A DNA stretch of 64,000 nt, taken from Dasyornis broadbenti. Lineage: Eukaryota > Chordata > Aves > Passeriformes > Dasyornithidae. Both the position numbers and the translations under genes were made by a program. The stretch is taken from the NCBI GenBank assembly GCA_013397935.1, contig VZRN01005629.1, positions 434,001 to 498,000 on the forward strand, written 5' to 3'. Of the stretch, positions 11,648 through 22,144 are shown piece after piece; within the stretch, counting starts at the first letter, position 1; every line of letters starts with the position of its first letter. The notes under the pieces were generated by a model, which was given only the letters and a program-made list of their open reading frames with translations, did not search any database and was not told the DNA's origin.

Positions 11648-11917
11648 ATGCGGCGGCTCTCGGGAGCGCGGCGGTGGCAGCAGCAGCGAAGATGGTGGCG
11701 GCTCCGTGCGCCCGGAGGCTGGCGCGGCGCTCCCGCTCGGCGCTGGTGGCGGCACTCACCGTGCTGCTCCTGCAGACCCTCCTCGTTTGGAATTTCACCT
11801 CCCTCGACGCCGGCGAGGAGCAGCGCGGCGGCCGCGAGAAGCGAGACCGCGGCGGAGAGCAGCGGGGGCAGCCGCAGCGCCGCGGACCCGGCGCCCCGCA
11901 CGGCAAGGCAATGGTAG
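11648..11917 (+). other. Out-of-frame upstream ORF overlapping XYLT1 exon 1
   Basis: An upstream ATG at 11648, 44 nt before the XYLT1 start, opens the +2 frame relative to XYLT1. It stays open for 89 codons over the whole exon and meets TAG at 11915-11917, which lies across and beyond the splice donor. In the spliced message that stop would be removed, so the frame would continue into exon 2. The context is weak (C at -3, C at +4), so leaky scanning to the XYLT1 ATG is likely. The frame's Arg/Ser/Ala-rich product looks like a GC artefact, so I treat it as possible translational control and not as a protein gene. Confidence 0.4.
11692..11913 (+). CDS. XYLT1: Xylosyltransferase 1, first coding exon (partial gene)
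   Basis: XYLT1 transfers xylose from UDP-xylose to serines of proteoglycan core proteins. This is the first step of glycosaminoglycan linker assembly for chondroitin and heparan sulfate, in the Golgi. The exon encodes residues 1-74. It begins MVAAPCARRLARRSRSALVA, differing from human XYLT1 by only two residues in that stretch. Residues 1-16 are a basic cytosolic tail. Residues 17-35 (ALVAALTVLLLQTLLVWNF) are the type II signal-anchor. Residues 39-74 are the start of the hydrophilic, Arg/Gly/Glu-rich luminal stem. The catalytic domain is encoded by later exons outside the window. The start ATG has a strong context (A at -3, G at +4). The in-frame GTG 18 nt upstream has no support as a start. 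The stem portion is shorter than in mammals and lacks their long glycine run. XYLT2 is less likely because the N-terminus matches XYLT1 closely. Confidence 0.95.
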
Positions 11918-11919
11918 GC
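11914..11919 (+). other. Exon 1 splice donor
   Basis: The proposed boundary is AATG|GTAGGC, which splits the message between codons (phase 0) after Met74. Reading on in frame gives only 19 more codons before TGA at 11968-11970, so a splice here or very close by is needed. The match to the donor consensus (MAG|GTRAGT) is moderate. No clearly better GT lies nearby in the open frame; a GT at 11948 is weaker. Confidence 0.7.
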
Positions 11920-13588
11920 GTGGGAGCGGGAGCGGCAGTGTCTCACGGTGTCTGGCGGCACTTCTGCTGAGACTGCGGCGCGGGCAACTTGGGGCGAGCG
12001 AGGCGCGGTCGCCCCGGGGTTCGCGTTCGCCGCACTCCGCGTGGGCGCCTCCCGCAGGTGCCGCGGTGCGGGGCCGGTCCTGCCTCCGGTCCGGCGGGAG
12101 CGCCCGGGGTGCAGCGCCAGGAAATTCATCCGTGGGATCCTCTGCCTTCCCCGAGAGAGGGATCTCTCATCCCATTCCCGGCGTTGCCTGCCGCGGGCAT
12201 CCCAGCATCCTCGAACTTCGCGGGAGAGCCGCCTGCACCACATCGTGCTAGGGGTTTGTTTTAGTGCCTCTTTGCTTTTTCCACCCTGAAAAGCGCCCAG
12301 GCACTATTCTTTATTGCACAGCTCTAACAGGCCCAGGAGCTGACAGGGCAGTGAAATGTAATGCAGTCATTTTATCAACCGCTGACAACTGTGCCCACAC
12401 AGGATGAGGACTTTGTCTCTTACCACGTTCTTTTGCAAACTCCCCAGTTTTCATTCAAATGACTCTGGCCTGAAACCACAAGGGGTTGCAAATCTGGCTC
12501 TATTGCCAGTTGAATTTTCTATTTTTGAATTTTCTCTTAGGCATGTGAAAAAGAAAATTAAGTGTTCTTGCAAACTTCAGTTGTGTAGCACAGGCACTAG
12601 TATTCTTCAGCTCAAGAGAAGCTTCCTTTGATTTTCATTTTATTCTTTTAGCAGTAGGCTTACATTAAGTGATGCCTCTCAAAGTGCGTGCTTCGTTTTG
12701 TCAGTTTCTGTGTTTTTGTTTACATCCTTGAGAGAGAAGGTAAGAACTTGGGGCTCAGAGGCTACTTACTCTTGTAAATTACTGAGTGGTTTGGCCTCGA
12801 AAGGCTGCAAAGAACTGTGCTCCCAGCACACAAGTACTCTCACTGACGTTTGGGACAACTTGTAGGACATACCCATCCACTGTGTGCAGATCCTGCTCTG
12901 CTTTCTAGATGTGAAAATTAAATGCCTAGTTTACTGAATTCAGTTTTTGTCTCTACACACAATCTTAACTTGGCTGCATTCATAAATGTAGCTATTTAGG
13001 CTTCACTATTTTTCCTTCAGCACCGTGCCCTCTGCCACTTTTCCTGTCCATCTGGTCTTTTATGTTTTCATCTCTTGTCTTCTCCAGCTTTTTCCCTTCT
13101 TCTCCACTGTGGATTATCGAGGTTGGTGGATGCTGGTACCTGGGCAGGCAGGGGGCCGGGAGAGGGCAGGCTGCACCTGGGGCTCTAACCCTGCTTCTCA
13201 GTTCCTCAGACTTTCTAGGAAATTATCCTCATCTGTGGGCTCCAGGGTAGTGTTGGAACATGTACTCTTCGCAGTTGTCCTACAAATGTCCTGGCACAGT
13301 GTCCAGTTTGCACCTGATGTGCTGGAACAAGCGCCAGGTTTGGGGCCGAGAGCTCATTGTTTCCATGCTGGTGACACGCAGACACAGAATATGAGTATTT
13401 TGATGCTGGCAGTTATGAATCACGCCTTTTGCATACAGTTTTGATCAAAGACCTAAAGATGGAGCACTGGGGTTCTGAATAGAAAACATGTTTTAAAGCA
13501 CATGCTGAGTGCACCTATTTTCCCCTCGTTATCTAAATGACTGGTATGGATCACACTGGGCTGTGCCACAATGTCTGACTTTGATATT

Positions 13589-13600
13589 AAAAAAAAAAAA
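13589..13600. repeat. A12 homopolymer
   Basis: An uninterrupted run of twelve A. It has no flanking retrocopy or transposon that I can recognise. Confidence 0.9.
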
Positions 13601-16600
13601 GCAACAATGCTCAAGACAAGTGGCAGCATACTTAACGAAATGCTTTGTCAAGAGGTGATTTGGCAATGCTTCTTCAAGATGACTTTATGGTACTTGTGGC
13701 TTTGCTTAACCTGCATGCTGGGAAGTGGCTGCCATCCTTAAAATTACTTTGTCAGAATACAAAGCCTCACACTTAAGTATCCATCTATCAATTACGGTGC
13801 GTGCTTGGTGGAAAAGTGATAGGGAAATTGGTTTTGTGCAGACTTCTGCCTTAAAAACTTGGCACCTGTCTTAAATTGGTAGGTAAAGTTACCCATCTTG
13901 CCTGTGTTACCAGTCTTGATTTCAGACTCGGTTCATGAGTAAAATCTCTGATAAATGGAATTGTATATAATCTATGTGAAAGAAGACGTTTTCCCTGTTG
14001 CTTTGTTTCCTTATTATAATGCAATTTATGTAATACCCAAGCAAAGTTAGTATCCTTCTCAATCCAAGTTTCCCATAGTTTGTGTATGTCAAATTGTTTT
14101 GCAACAGTTGGCTGGTGTGGATACAGTAGTTCCATTATATCCATGTCTTGGGTTAAGCACATCTGAGGGGCCCTCCAAGGATTTTTCAAAAATTTCGCAG
14201 TCTTGCATTTTAACGAAAAAAATAGTATTGATTTCAATGTGTCTTTGGTCTGTGAATGGAATGGTGTGTTTTAATACATTTTGAGGAGTATATTTTTGGA
14301 AGGCTGCCAAACATTTGTCTGATGTAGTACTTGATCACAGTTTTTCCACTTTTTTCATGTGCCCTGCTAACTACTATTATGAGAGCCTTTTTACTAAATA
14401 GTTATGCAGAAGACAGCGCTTTTCAAACCTATGTCTGAAAGCTGCCTTATGACGCTACAGTGCTTTTATTTATCTTGGTTTTAGTTTCTCTCAGCCCTGT
14501 GTACAAGACTGAAATGAGAGTACCTATTTTACCTTACTGAGTTGGACATAAGTAGTGTGATGATTTGGTAATTTGTATCTGTGGGAAAAGGAACATAATC
14601 CTTTGAACCAGTTGTTTAAAAGATGTTTAGATTTTTATTAAATGCTTCAGATATATCTAATAAGCACTATCATTTGGTAGATAAAAATAACATTGTACCA
14701 AAGTAAAAGGGTTGCTACTGTACCTGTGTGTAATTGGGAATTGCCAACTTGGCAGGAAGAAACAATTTTGAATTGAGCAATTTTGCAACTGAAAACACTT
14801 ACTGTACTAGATCCCCTGACCAGCTACATCTGGAGCTTTCATTAGTCATAAGCAGTTTCCTGCAGTTGTTCCATATTTAATTAAACAAGCTTATAGATAC
14901 TTCTAAAGAAGTACCAACTGTATTGTTAGCAGTGTTTTCAGTGGGTACTTGCAACCATTCTTGCAGCTACATGCTTTGCACAAGCTTTATTCATGCAGCA
15001 TAGCTCCAGTGTCAGAAGCACAGAAGAATTAAGCTGTATTTGGAGCATGGGTTGATTTTTATGTAAGGTTCTTTATCTTTGAAAAGTATGTAACAGTATT
15101 TTGTGAAAATACTATGCATGCTGCTCAGTGTTGGGCTTCCTTAATGCAGCCTGCTAGCAATGGTGGAAGTGACTTGTGGATGTTGTGTGTTGGGAGCCCA
15201 AAGGGAAGAAAATGGGATGCAAATCCCTGCTTTGGACCTGCTGAGGATGAGAGGGATGTGACAGCAGAGCATCTGCTGCTGTGGTGTTGCACTGACAGGC
15301 AGCTGTGCATCTCAGGAATGTGCTTGTGCTGCCCAGATGTGGCCCCTACCTTGGAATTGGGTGTTGAAGGCACTTTCTGTGGGTATGTGCTGCTCCTTCG
15401 TGCCTCCTGGTAGCATTAGGTTTTCACTGTTGCCTGTTCTGCCATAAAGCAGAAATGCCAGTGCACTGTTACTGTGTCAGTTGAGGGAAATACAGGTCCT
15501 GCCCAGTGTAGCGGGATCAAAGCATTTCTTCAGTCTGAAATTTTGTTTATTCTTTTAAAGAAATGGTGTGTTTCCTTCTGCATGAAGCTATCAAAGGAAC
15601 CAAATGTATCGATAGATCAAAATGTTCAGAACTGCAGAATGAAAAGAAAGTGTCATGTGTTTGGGGTCAGTGAGCAGTTTTAATTCCAAACAAAAGTTAA
15701 GCTAGGGAGTACAGTCCTGAAGATCACCCGTGCCTCTCCTCCTTATTTTTACATCTGTGTTGGGAAATGTGGTATTTCTTCTTCTCCTGGCAATGTGGAG
15801 AGTGAGGCTGGGTTCTCCATGGGTTGATCAGCTGAATGTGCTCAAGCCTGTTTTTTCTTGTTTTTTCCTTGTGTGTCACCTCCTGGTGATGCGTGCTGAG
15901 CTCCACCAGGTTAAATGTGCAAGAAGCAAAAAGTAATTACAATGTGTGCCTAAACTCTGTAATCCCTGTTGGTTACTGAAGCTAGGAAAGGCATCCAGGG
16001 GCTGCTCTGCTCTACACTAAGGGTTATGAAAACTGTGATTGGTTGTTGTAACTAAAAGCAAGCTAGCAGCAACTCTAATGCTGGAAAATAATGGGGGAAT
16101 ACAGCAAAGAAAAACTGTGAGACTTTATTCCGCTTTCTCTAAGGTTCATCCATCAATTATTTTCCCCAGTCTTTTCCTAAAGGTTCCCCAAACTAAGACC
16201 AGTGCAGAATTCATCTTGTGTATCATATAAAAGCTTCAGATTCTTTCATGTTTGGAAATGAGGGTTTTCTTTTGGAGTGTATTTGCCCCTGGAGTGTTTA
16301 GATTCTGCAGGTGGATTCCCAGCACTGTTTTGCCAGAAACAAACACACAACCCGGACCTACCCTCTGCTGAGCATCGCAGTGATATCCATGTGGGAGGTA
16401 CAGCACAAGAGAGTTTCTGGATGGAACACTGCTTTCAGTGCAGCACCAGCATTGAAGCACAGCTTTGCACTGGGGTGGCAGCAGGTGTGTGTTGAAGGAG
16501 GTAGCATCTGCCATGGACAAGGAACTGGGATACTGCAGGAAGAGTCGCTGTAGTACCCGGGAGTTCACGCTACAGAGTCGCACCTAAGTGTAAAATAAGA

Positions 16601-18770
16601 TATTAAGCTCCATAAAACAAGAGTTTTCAAGAAAAAAGGAACTATTTGTCCTTTTTGCTTTTAAATCAGTGAATATGTAGGTTCCATATATGTAGACACA
16701 AACAAATAGTACCTATTTAAATACTTTTCCCTCTGAGTAGCTTGTTGATGTAGACCAGTGGCCTCAATAATTTAATCTGAACGCAAGAAACAAGGGAAAA
16801 CTGGTTTTCAGGAAAATTTCTAGACCTGAAAGGTACAAAGAAGCTTAATGTGAGCTAATCATTTGTGTGTTAAACTTCAGTCCAGAGTGATTCAATCTCT
16901 GGAAACTGAGTCTCACTTGTTTTAGTACACTGGGCTCAGTGAAACAGCTTAGTTAAGGTACCCTGTGTTGTGAATACAATTAATAGATTAAAATTAATAG
17001 CAACGAGCTATTATGTGTCCAAAAATGATCTGTTTCTTAGAGAATGGGTCCATAGTACCAACTTGACTGATAAGTACAGTCTTATTATCAGGAGCTTAAT
17101 CATGCTGCACTATGGTTTTAATAACAATTGAGAAGGAGAATGGAGATAGCTCATTTAGTAATGGCAAAGGGGGGAGACAGTACATTGCAGCTGGAAGCTG
17201 TGTAATGATTTTTACAAAGTCTTAGCACTTAACAAGGCACACGTTAATAAAACAAACAAATCTTTGCAGTAAGAGAACTAATGTATGCATCATTTAAGGG
17301 GAGTATTAGAACCAGATTAGATTGGTGGTCTCCTGCAGCAGTTACCTTGTTAAGCATCTTCTCTGCAGGAATGTGGGAATGTATTCTATGAAATGGATCA
17401 GAAGCCTTTTTCAGGCCTCTGGTGTATTTTTTTGTTGTGTTGGTTTTTTATTCTTTGATGTATGATGGGATTTTGCAGATGTTCCCTTTGAAACAGAAGC
17501 ATTTTAATTTTTTAGCAAGACCAGCTGTTGTACAGGGGACATACAAATCCCATTTACTTCCTGTCAGCTATTGCAAAATGGGTACTTTTTGGTGTAAAAG
17601 GCCCTCATTACCTGCCACATGTTTTGGCTCTATTCAGAAACATTTTTCAAAATATTTCTCCCTTTCAGCACAGCAAATCCTTGATCTGTGATACAGCATC
17701 TTATTAGTGCTTGCTGAAGGGCCAGGAGTACAACAAAAGCATGAAGTGATCTTAATTTGTAGGAAAAGTCAAATTATATAACCTCAAGGATTTATTTTTA
17801 TCAAATACTTCCTGATTTTTCTTTACAGTGTTAAAATTAGATCTGGCACTTCACTGAAGCTTTTGCAGTGGCTCTTTAATTGGAATACAATGTCCTGTAT
17901 TTTTTTTTCCTTTTGATTTAGGCTGATTGGTTGGCTGATTTGGGCAGATGTAGGAACATCCCTGTGTGGATACTCAGAGGGCACATGGGTTCTGGTGTGT
18001 ATAGATACTTGTATGACTGCAGTTTGAGGACTAGCAGTTTCAAGTGTTTAAGTCTCATCTTTAGACTTGGAATCTCAGTCCTTCATTTTTTTAAAGTAAT
18101 GATAGGTCTTTGATGCTGTTCCACAGAGCACTTGTTGAATGGGAGACTGTTCTGTGGAACAAGAGAAAGTTGAAGTCCTGGGTGCCTGCTCTCATCAGTA
18201 ACTTCTTGACACATTTAGCAAAGCGTTTCAAGCCACATAGCTAGGGGTGACAGGCAGTTTTGGATTTTTCAGTTATTGGCGCTCCAGACTAGTCCTCTTT
18301 GGTCTGATAATTGTGGTTTTTATCTCTTCCCTCCAGAGGAGCCAAGCTCTGGCAGGTCCCAGCTTTATTTGTCCCTTTCACATTTGGTGCTGGTGACTAT
18401 GGCTATCTCCTTTTGAGTGCTTAAGCCTGGAGTGAAATCTCACCAACATGTGGGGTCTGAGGCCTACTCATGAACAGAGATGAGTGTCTCCAGAAGGCAG
18501 TTCAGCTCATTTGAGGTGTGCATCTGTGCAAAAGCCCACTCCTCTGTGCCAGCAAGGCAGGGGTCCATGGCAGTGATGCTCAGATACTTGCACGTATGTA
18601 GGAATCCATTCCTGCAGATGTCAGGTGTGGTGTTTGTCTTCCCCAGTCTTCAAAGTGTGTTTAATTAATGTCCCATCCTTCATGGAAGTGGTGTGGGTTT
18701 GAACTAATCTCTTCTTGTGAAGTAGCTGCGATCTTCAGCAAGGACCAGGACTGGCTTGTCAGCTGCCATG

Positions 18771-18833
18771 CATTGGTATAACTCCATTAAAGTCAGTACA
18801 GACCAGCTGGGGATTCTGGACCCACAAATGTAA
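18771..18833. mobile_element. Possible ancient amniote interspersed repeat
   Basis: The segment GCATTGGTATAACTCCATTA followed by AAAGTCAGTACAGACCAGCTGGGGATTCTGG follows a pattern I recall as very common in turtle and crocodile DNA: a 'GTATAACTCCATTGACTTCA' block, a 'TTTACACCAGCTGAGGATCTGG' block, and variants. Birds keep only decayed copies. I cannot name the family from sequence alone. The match is from memory of the consensus pattern and could be coincidental in part. Confidence 0.4.
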
Positions 18834-18968
18834 TTATTGTTGTAATAATAGCATCAAACAAGTAATCATTATTTTTACTCTTAATTTTGAAATGAGAAAA
18901 TTATTTCCTCTTGGATCAGTGAAAGTAATTTACATTATGCACAATAATGGTCTACATGAAAATACAGT

Positions 18969-19060
18969 TATTAATTTGTATGGCACCATCTGGGCACTAG
19001 AAGCTTCACAGACACATGTGAGGACAGGTCCCTGTCTTGAAGAGTTTACAGGCTGAATAG
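18969..19060 (+). mobile_element. Possible ancient amniote SINE/LINE-tail relic
   Basis: The order TTATTAATTTGTATGGCACC, GGGCACTAGAAGC, CACAGACACATG and GACAGGTCCCTGTCTTGAAG then AGTTTACAGGCTGAA parallels a widespread amniote repeat. That repeat has a 'TTATTATTTGTAT' start, a 'GCACCTAGGAGCC' block and a 'CAGTCCCTGCCCCAAAGAGCTTACAATCTAA' end. Order and spacing are kept with many substitutions and one central deletion. I do not assign a family name. Confidence 0.5.
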
Positions 19061-19664
19061 CAAGTTATAGCTGCTAGCACTTAACAAAAGCCACAAATGG
19101 AACTTTGCAGTATTACCATCAGGGACCTGTTCAGCTCAAACCTTTCTTCAGTGATTTCCACTCACCAATCAGAATTTCTCTGTGATTGGCACTGTACAGC
19201 CTAGGGGTAGCTTGAGTTAAAGGATTGATTAGCGTCGATAGATCAAGAAAGAACGCAGCAACAGGCTAGTATTATAAATTGGCTGCCCAGCTGGTTTGGG
19301 GCAAGTAAAGGATATTTCCAGGATTCACTTGGAAGCACAAAATGGTTAGGATGCCTTGTAGACCTGTGCTTCCTATGGAGTTATTCCCAAGCTTTACACC
19401 AAATACAGGAGTGAATGCTCTACTGAGTGTGAGTATGGACTGGAAGTGAAGAGACCAGGCTTTTATAACTGCATGAATATAAAAATTGAGCAACATGTAG
19501 CATTACCTAAACATGTATACAGTGTAACCTTGTTGAGTACTGAAAGGGTCAGTACAGGACACTGAAATCATATGACTTCTTATTTTTAGAGATGATTAGA
19601 GAATTCCTTCAAGGGACAAACTATTTATAACGTCTATAATTTGCTGCTTTTCTTTTCTTTTTGG

Positions 19665-19680
19665 TTTTTTTTTTTTTTTT
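19665..19680. repeat. T16 homopolymer
   Basis: Sixteen T at the end of a short T-rich stretch (from about 19647). Simple sequence with no recognisable retrocopy next to it. Confidence 0.9.
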
Positions 19681-21938
19681 GATGAAATTAAGCCAATAAA
19701 TGAATAGCAGTTAATTAAAAAAGTTAGCTAAAAAAGATTTCACACTAGTGCGTGGTTGACTCTGAGGTCAGATCGTGAATGCTTCCCACATATATTTTGT
19801 TTTCAAGCTACTGTTTTGTTGCTATTCTATTATTAGAGAGTAAGTGGGATGCTTATTTAAAACAATTCTACAAAGCTGAATGACACTGCAAACTTCAGTT
19901 TAACTTGGATTTGGTTGAATGAGTCATGGACACTCATTTCTGCTTCTTGCTGCAGCCTTTGCTTGCCCTTCAGATGTACTTTTTGGTTCAGTTATATTGG
20001 AGGAATTTGAGTATTTTTCTTCGAGTTGATGCTGTTCACTCACTTTTCATGATGGTCAGTTTTGGATTTCATGCTGTCTGAATTTCTGCAAGGTCTCTTA
20101 TTTTGTTCTTAAAAATCAGCCTGTTTCTAGTCATCTTTGTTCATTATAATTGCACTTTTTCTGATTCGGGAGCACACATGGTTCAGTTAAAATGCCTTCT
20201 TTGAAAGAAAAAGCATCTGAGGTCGTGACTGTATTGACTAAAGTGAAGCAAGCTCCCTGAAACTACATCCAGCCTGTTGACCCTTACTTGGGAGAGGAAC
20301 AAACCTGAAGAATGACATTTCCATGAGAATTTTTTTGTTCTTTAGAATTGCACGACTGCATATCACAGAGGCAGGTAGAGTTCTGCATGTTCTACTTGTG
20401 AACTCAGTGGGGTGACAGCTGGCCACCCTTGATGAGGAGTCCCACGGTTGCCAGTGTCATCAGTTATTTAAACTAAGGAACTTTTTTCCCAGTGTGACAG
20501 TGTACCTGGAGCTGTAACTACATCAATGGCTATCTGCTAATTATGAGAATGTGAACAGGACTTCTCTGTCCAGTTACCAGAAATGGAGCGTTACCAGAGG
20601 TCTGCATTGCAGTCATCTTAAACAAGCATGCAAATAAAAATTAAATTGTTATCAAGCTAATACTGTCTTGTAGAAAAAAGTATTCTCACAAAAAATAGCA
20701 ACTTGTCTGCAGAGATCCACATTTGGGTAGCTGGAGATAAATCTAGGCACCTAACTATATTGACTTAGATGCTTACAGGCTTGCTTGTTCACTTAAAACT
20801 TGCTGTGGGTGCCTGACATAGCTGTTTAAATATGTAAACAAGAATTCATATGGCCACCTTATGGCATCTAAGTTCAGCAACTTGGCCTAGAGTGTGTAAA
20901 ACCAAGGAAACCAGCAGAAGAGGAGTGAATGTAGTAAACAAAGCTGTTAGTGTGTATATACTAGGAGAATAATAATACTTTGCACAGCTACTGTGCCTCA
21001 AATTGCTTACGTTTTGGCATTCACTTGAATTGAGTTTAGTCACTGAGTGGCATAAATAGAAACTTGGAGGTGCTGCCTGCTAGCAGAGTACATGGAGCTG
21101 TATGAACTGTCTTTTTGGCAGTCTTGCAACAAAAGATGTGCGAGTCTTCAGTGCAATATTTTGATAAGTCATTGGTTCTTATTAAAATAATAATTATGGC
21201 AATAATTATAACTAGTTGGCTCTGACTGAGCTGCTAACTGAGTAGAGGACAGCGGGAGGAGGATTATGAAATATTTTTGTAAAGCCATCTGAGTTCTGCT
21301 CCTTCAGCTTTGTGCGCACAAATGAGGATATTTGCATCTGTGTTTTTGGTGCGTCATGTGCCAGTTCATGGCAGTGCCCATGTGCTGGGTGGGTCCTCAC
21401 AGGAGAGAGCTGGAGATTCCTGTGCAGTCTGCCTTACAGGCAGCTCATCATCCCTGTGTCCATGTTTCTAATAACAGAGATATGATCAAAATAGGTGATA
21501 GTGTTTTACAGCAGTACAGTGATAAAATGGTGCAATAAGCTCATGGCCATCTGGCTTTCTGCAGCTAGTTCTGTGACGTTTGTTGTGTCTCACCTTCATA
21601 GCAAGATCACTTTGTCTCATTCCCCAAAGCCCAGGTCAGGCCTCAGTGACACTGAAACCAAAGGAAAGTTGGGTAGGTTCTGCAGGTAGCACTGTAGCTG
21701 TGATGGCACTGTCCTGAGCCTTTCTAATCTAATTCAGTATAAAACATTTACACTGGCCAGGCTGCCACTGCGTGATCTCCCGTGTTAAGTGACTGCAAGT
21801 GATTAATGACTATTTATTAGGAGAAGATGGTCTCAAACCTGCTCCTTTACAGACAATGTAAACAGTGATTTCTGTTCCTCACCCCCACCCCCAGTTAAAA
21901 AATATGGTATTTTTTCTCTTTGCTTTCTTTTGAAGTTG

Positions 21939-21940
<2 letters not shown>

Positions 21941-21981
<41 letters not shown>
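21941..21981. repeat. T41 homopolymer
   Basis: Forty-one consecutive T, the longest homopolymer in the window. CR1 elements end in short ATTCTATGA-like repeats, not in poly(A), so this is not a CR1 tail. If it were the tail of a minus-strand retrocopy, the body would lie to the right, but no polyadenylation-signal complement or gene-like sequence is seen there. Microsatellite growth is the simpler reading. The exact length is uncertain in most sequencing methods. Confidence 0.9.
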
Positions 21982-21985
<4 letters not shown>

Positions 21986-22115
21986 CCTTGGATATCTAAG
22001 AAAAGCAGTCTGCGCTGGCCTTTTCCTGCCTTCCCTATGTGAAGCTGCAGTGGGCATCTAAACTATGAGTTTTGGGGTTTAGGGCTTCAGTGAAATGTCT
22101 CATGAAATGGGCAGG

Positions 22116-22144
22116 AGGACAAGCTTGTAGTGCAGGACAAGCTT
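22116..22144. repeat. Short direct repeat of AGGACAAGCTT
   Basis: The 11-mer AGGACAAGCTT appears twice in close succession (about 22117-22127 and 22134-22144). This is a small local duplication with no visible function. Confidence 0.6.

Larger units (their letters stand above)
11255..12250. promoter_or_regulatory. CpG island spanning XYLT1 promoter, 5' UTR and exon 1
   Basis: A block of about 1 kb, very rich in G+C and in CpG dinucleotides, in otherwise AT-rich, CpG-poor DNA. It contains the coding start of XYLT1 near its centre and runs past the exon 1 donor into the start of intron 1 until about 12250, where composition falls back to background. Such islands usually mark unmethylated promoters with dispersed start sites. 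No convincing TATA box is seen. Long open frames on both strands here (up to about 350 codons, crossing the N gap) are by-products of high GC and were not called as genes. Confidence 0.9.

Noticed and set aside
11674..11691. In-frame GTG start giving six extra residues before the XYLT1 methionine
   Set aside because: The ATG at 11692 has a strong context and matches the known XYLT1 N-terminus exactly; vertebrate GTG starts are rare.
11094..12251. Long open frames of 250-356 codons on both strands over the CpG island
   Set aside because: High GC content removes stop codons, and the frames run through the N gap. Only the frame from 11692 matches a known protein (XYLT1).
13851..14237. 128-codon minus-strand open frame with Trp/Lys-rich, vaguely retroelement-like text
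   Set aside because: No catalytic or zinc-knuckle motif, no repeats or LTR around it, and several frames of this length are expected by chance.
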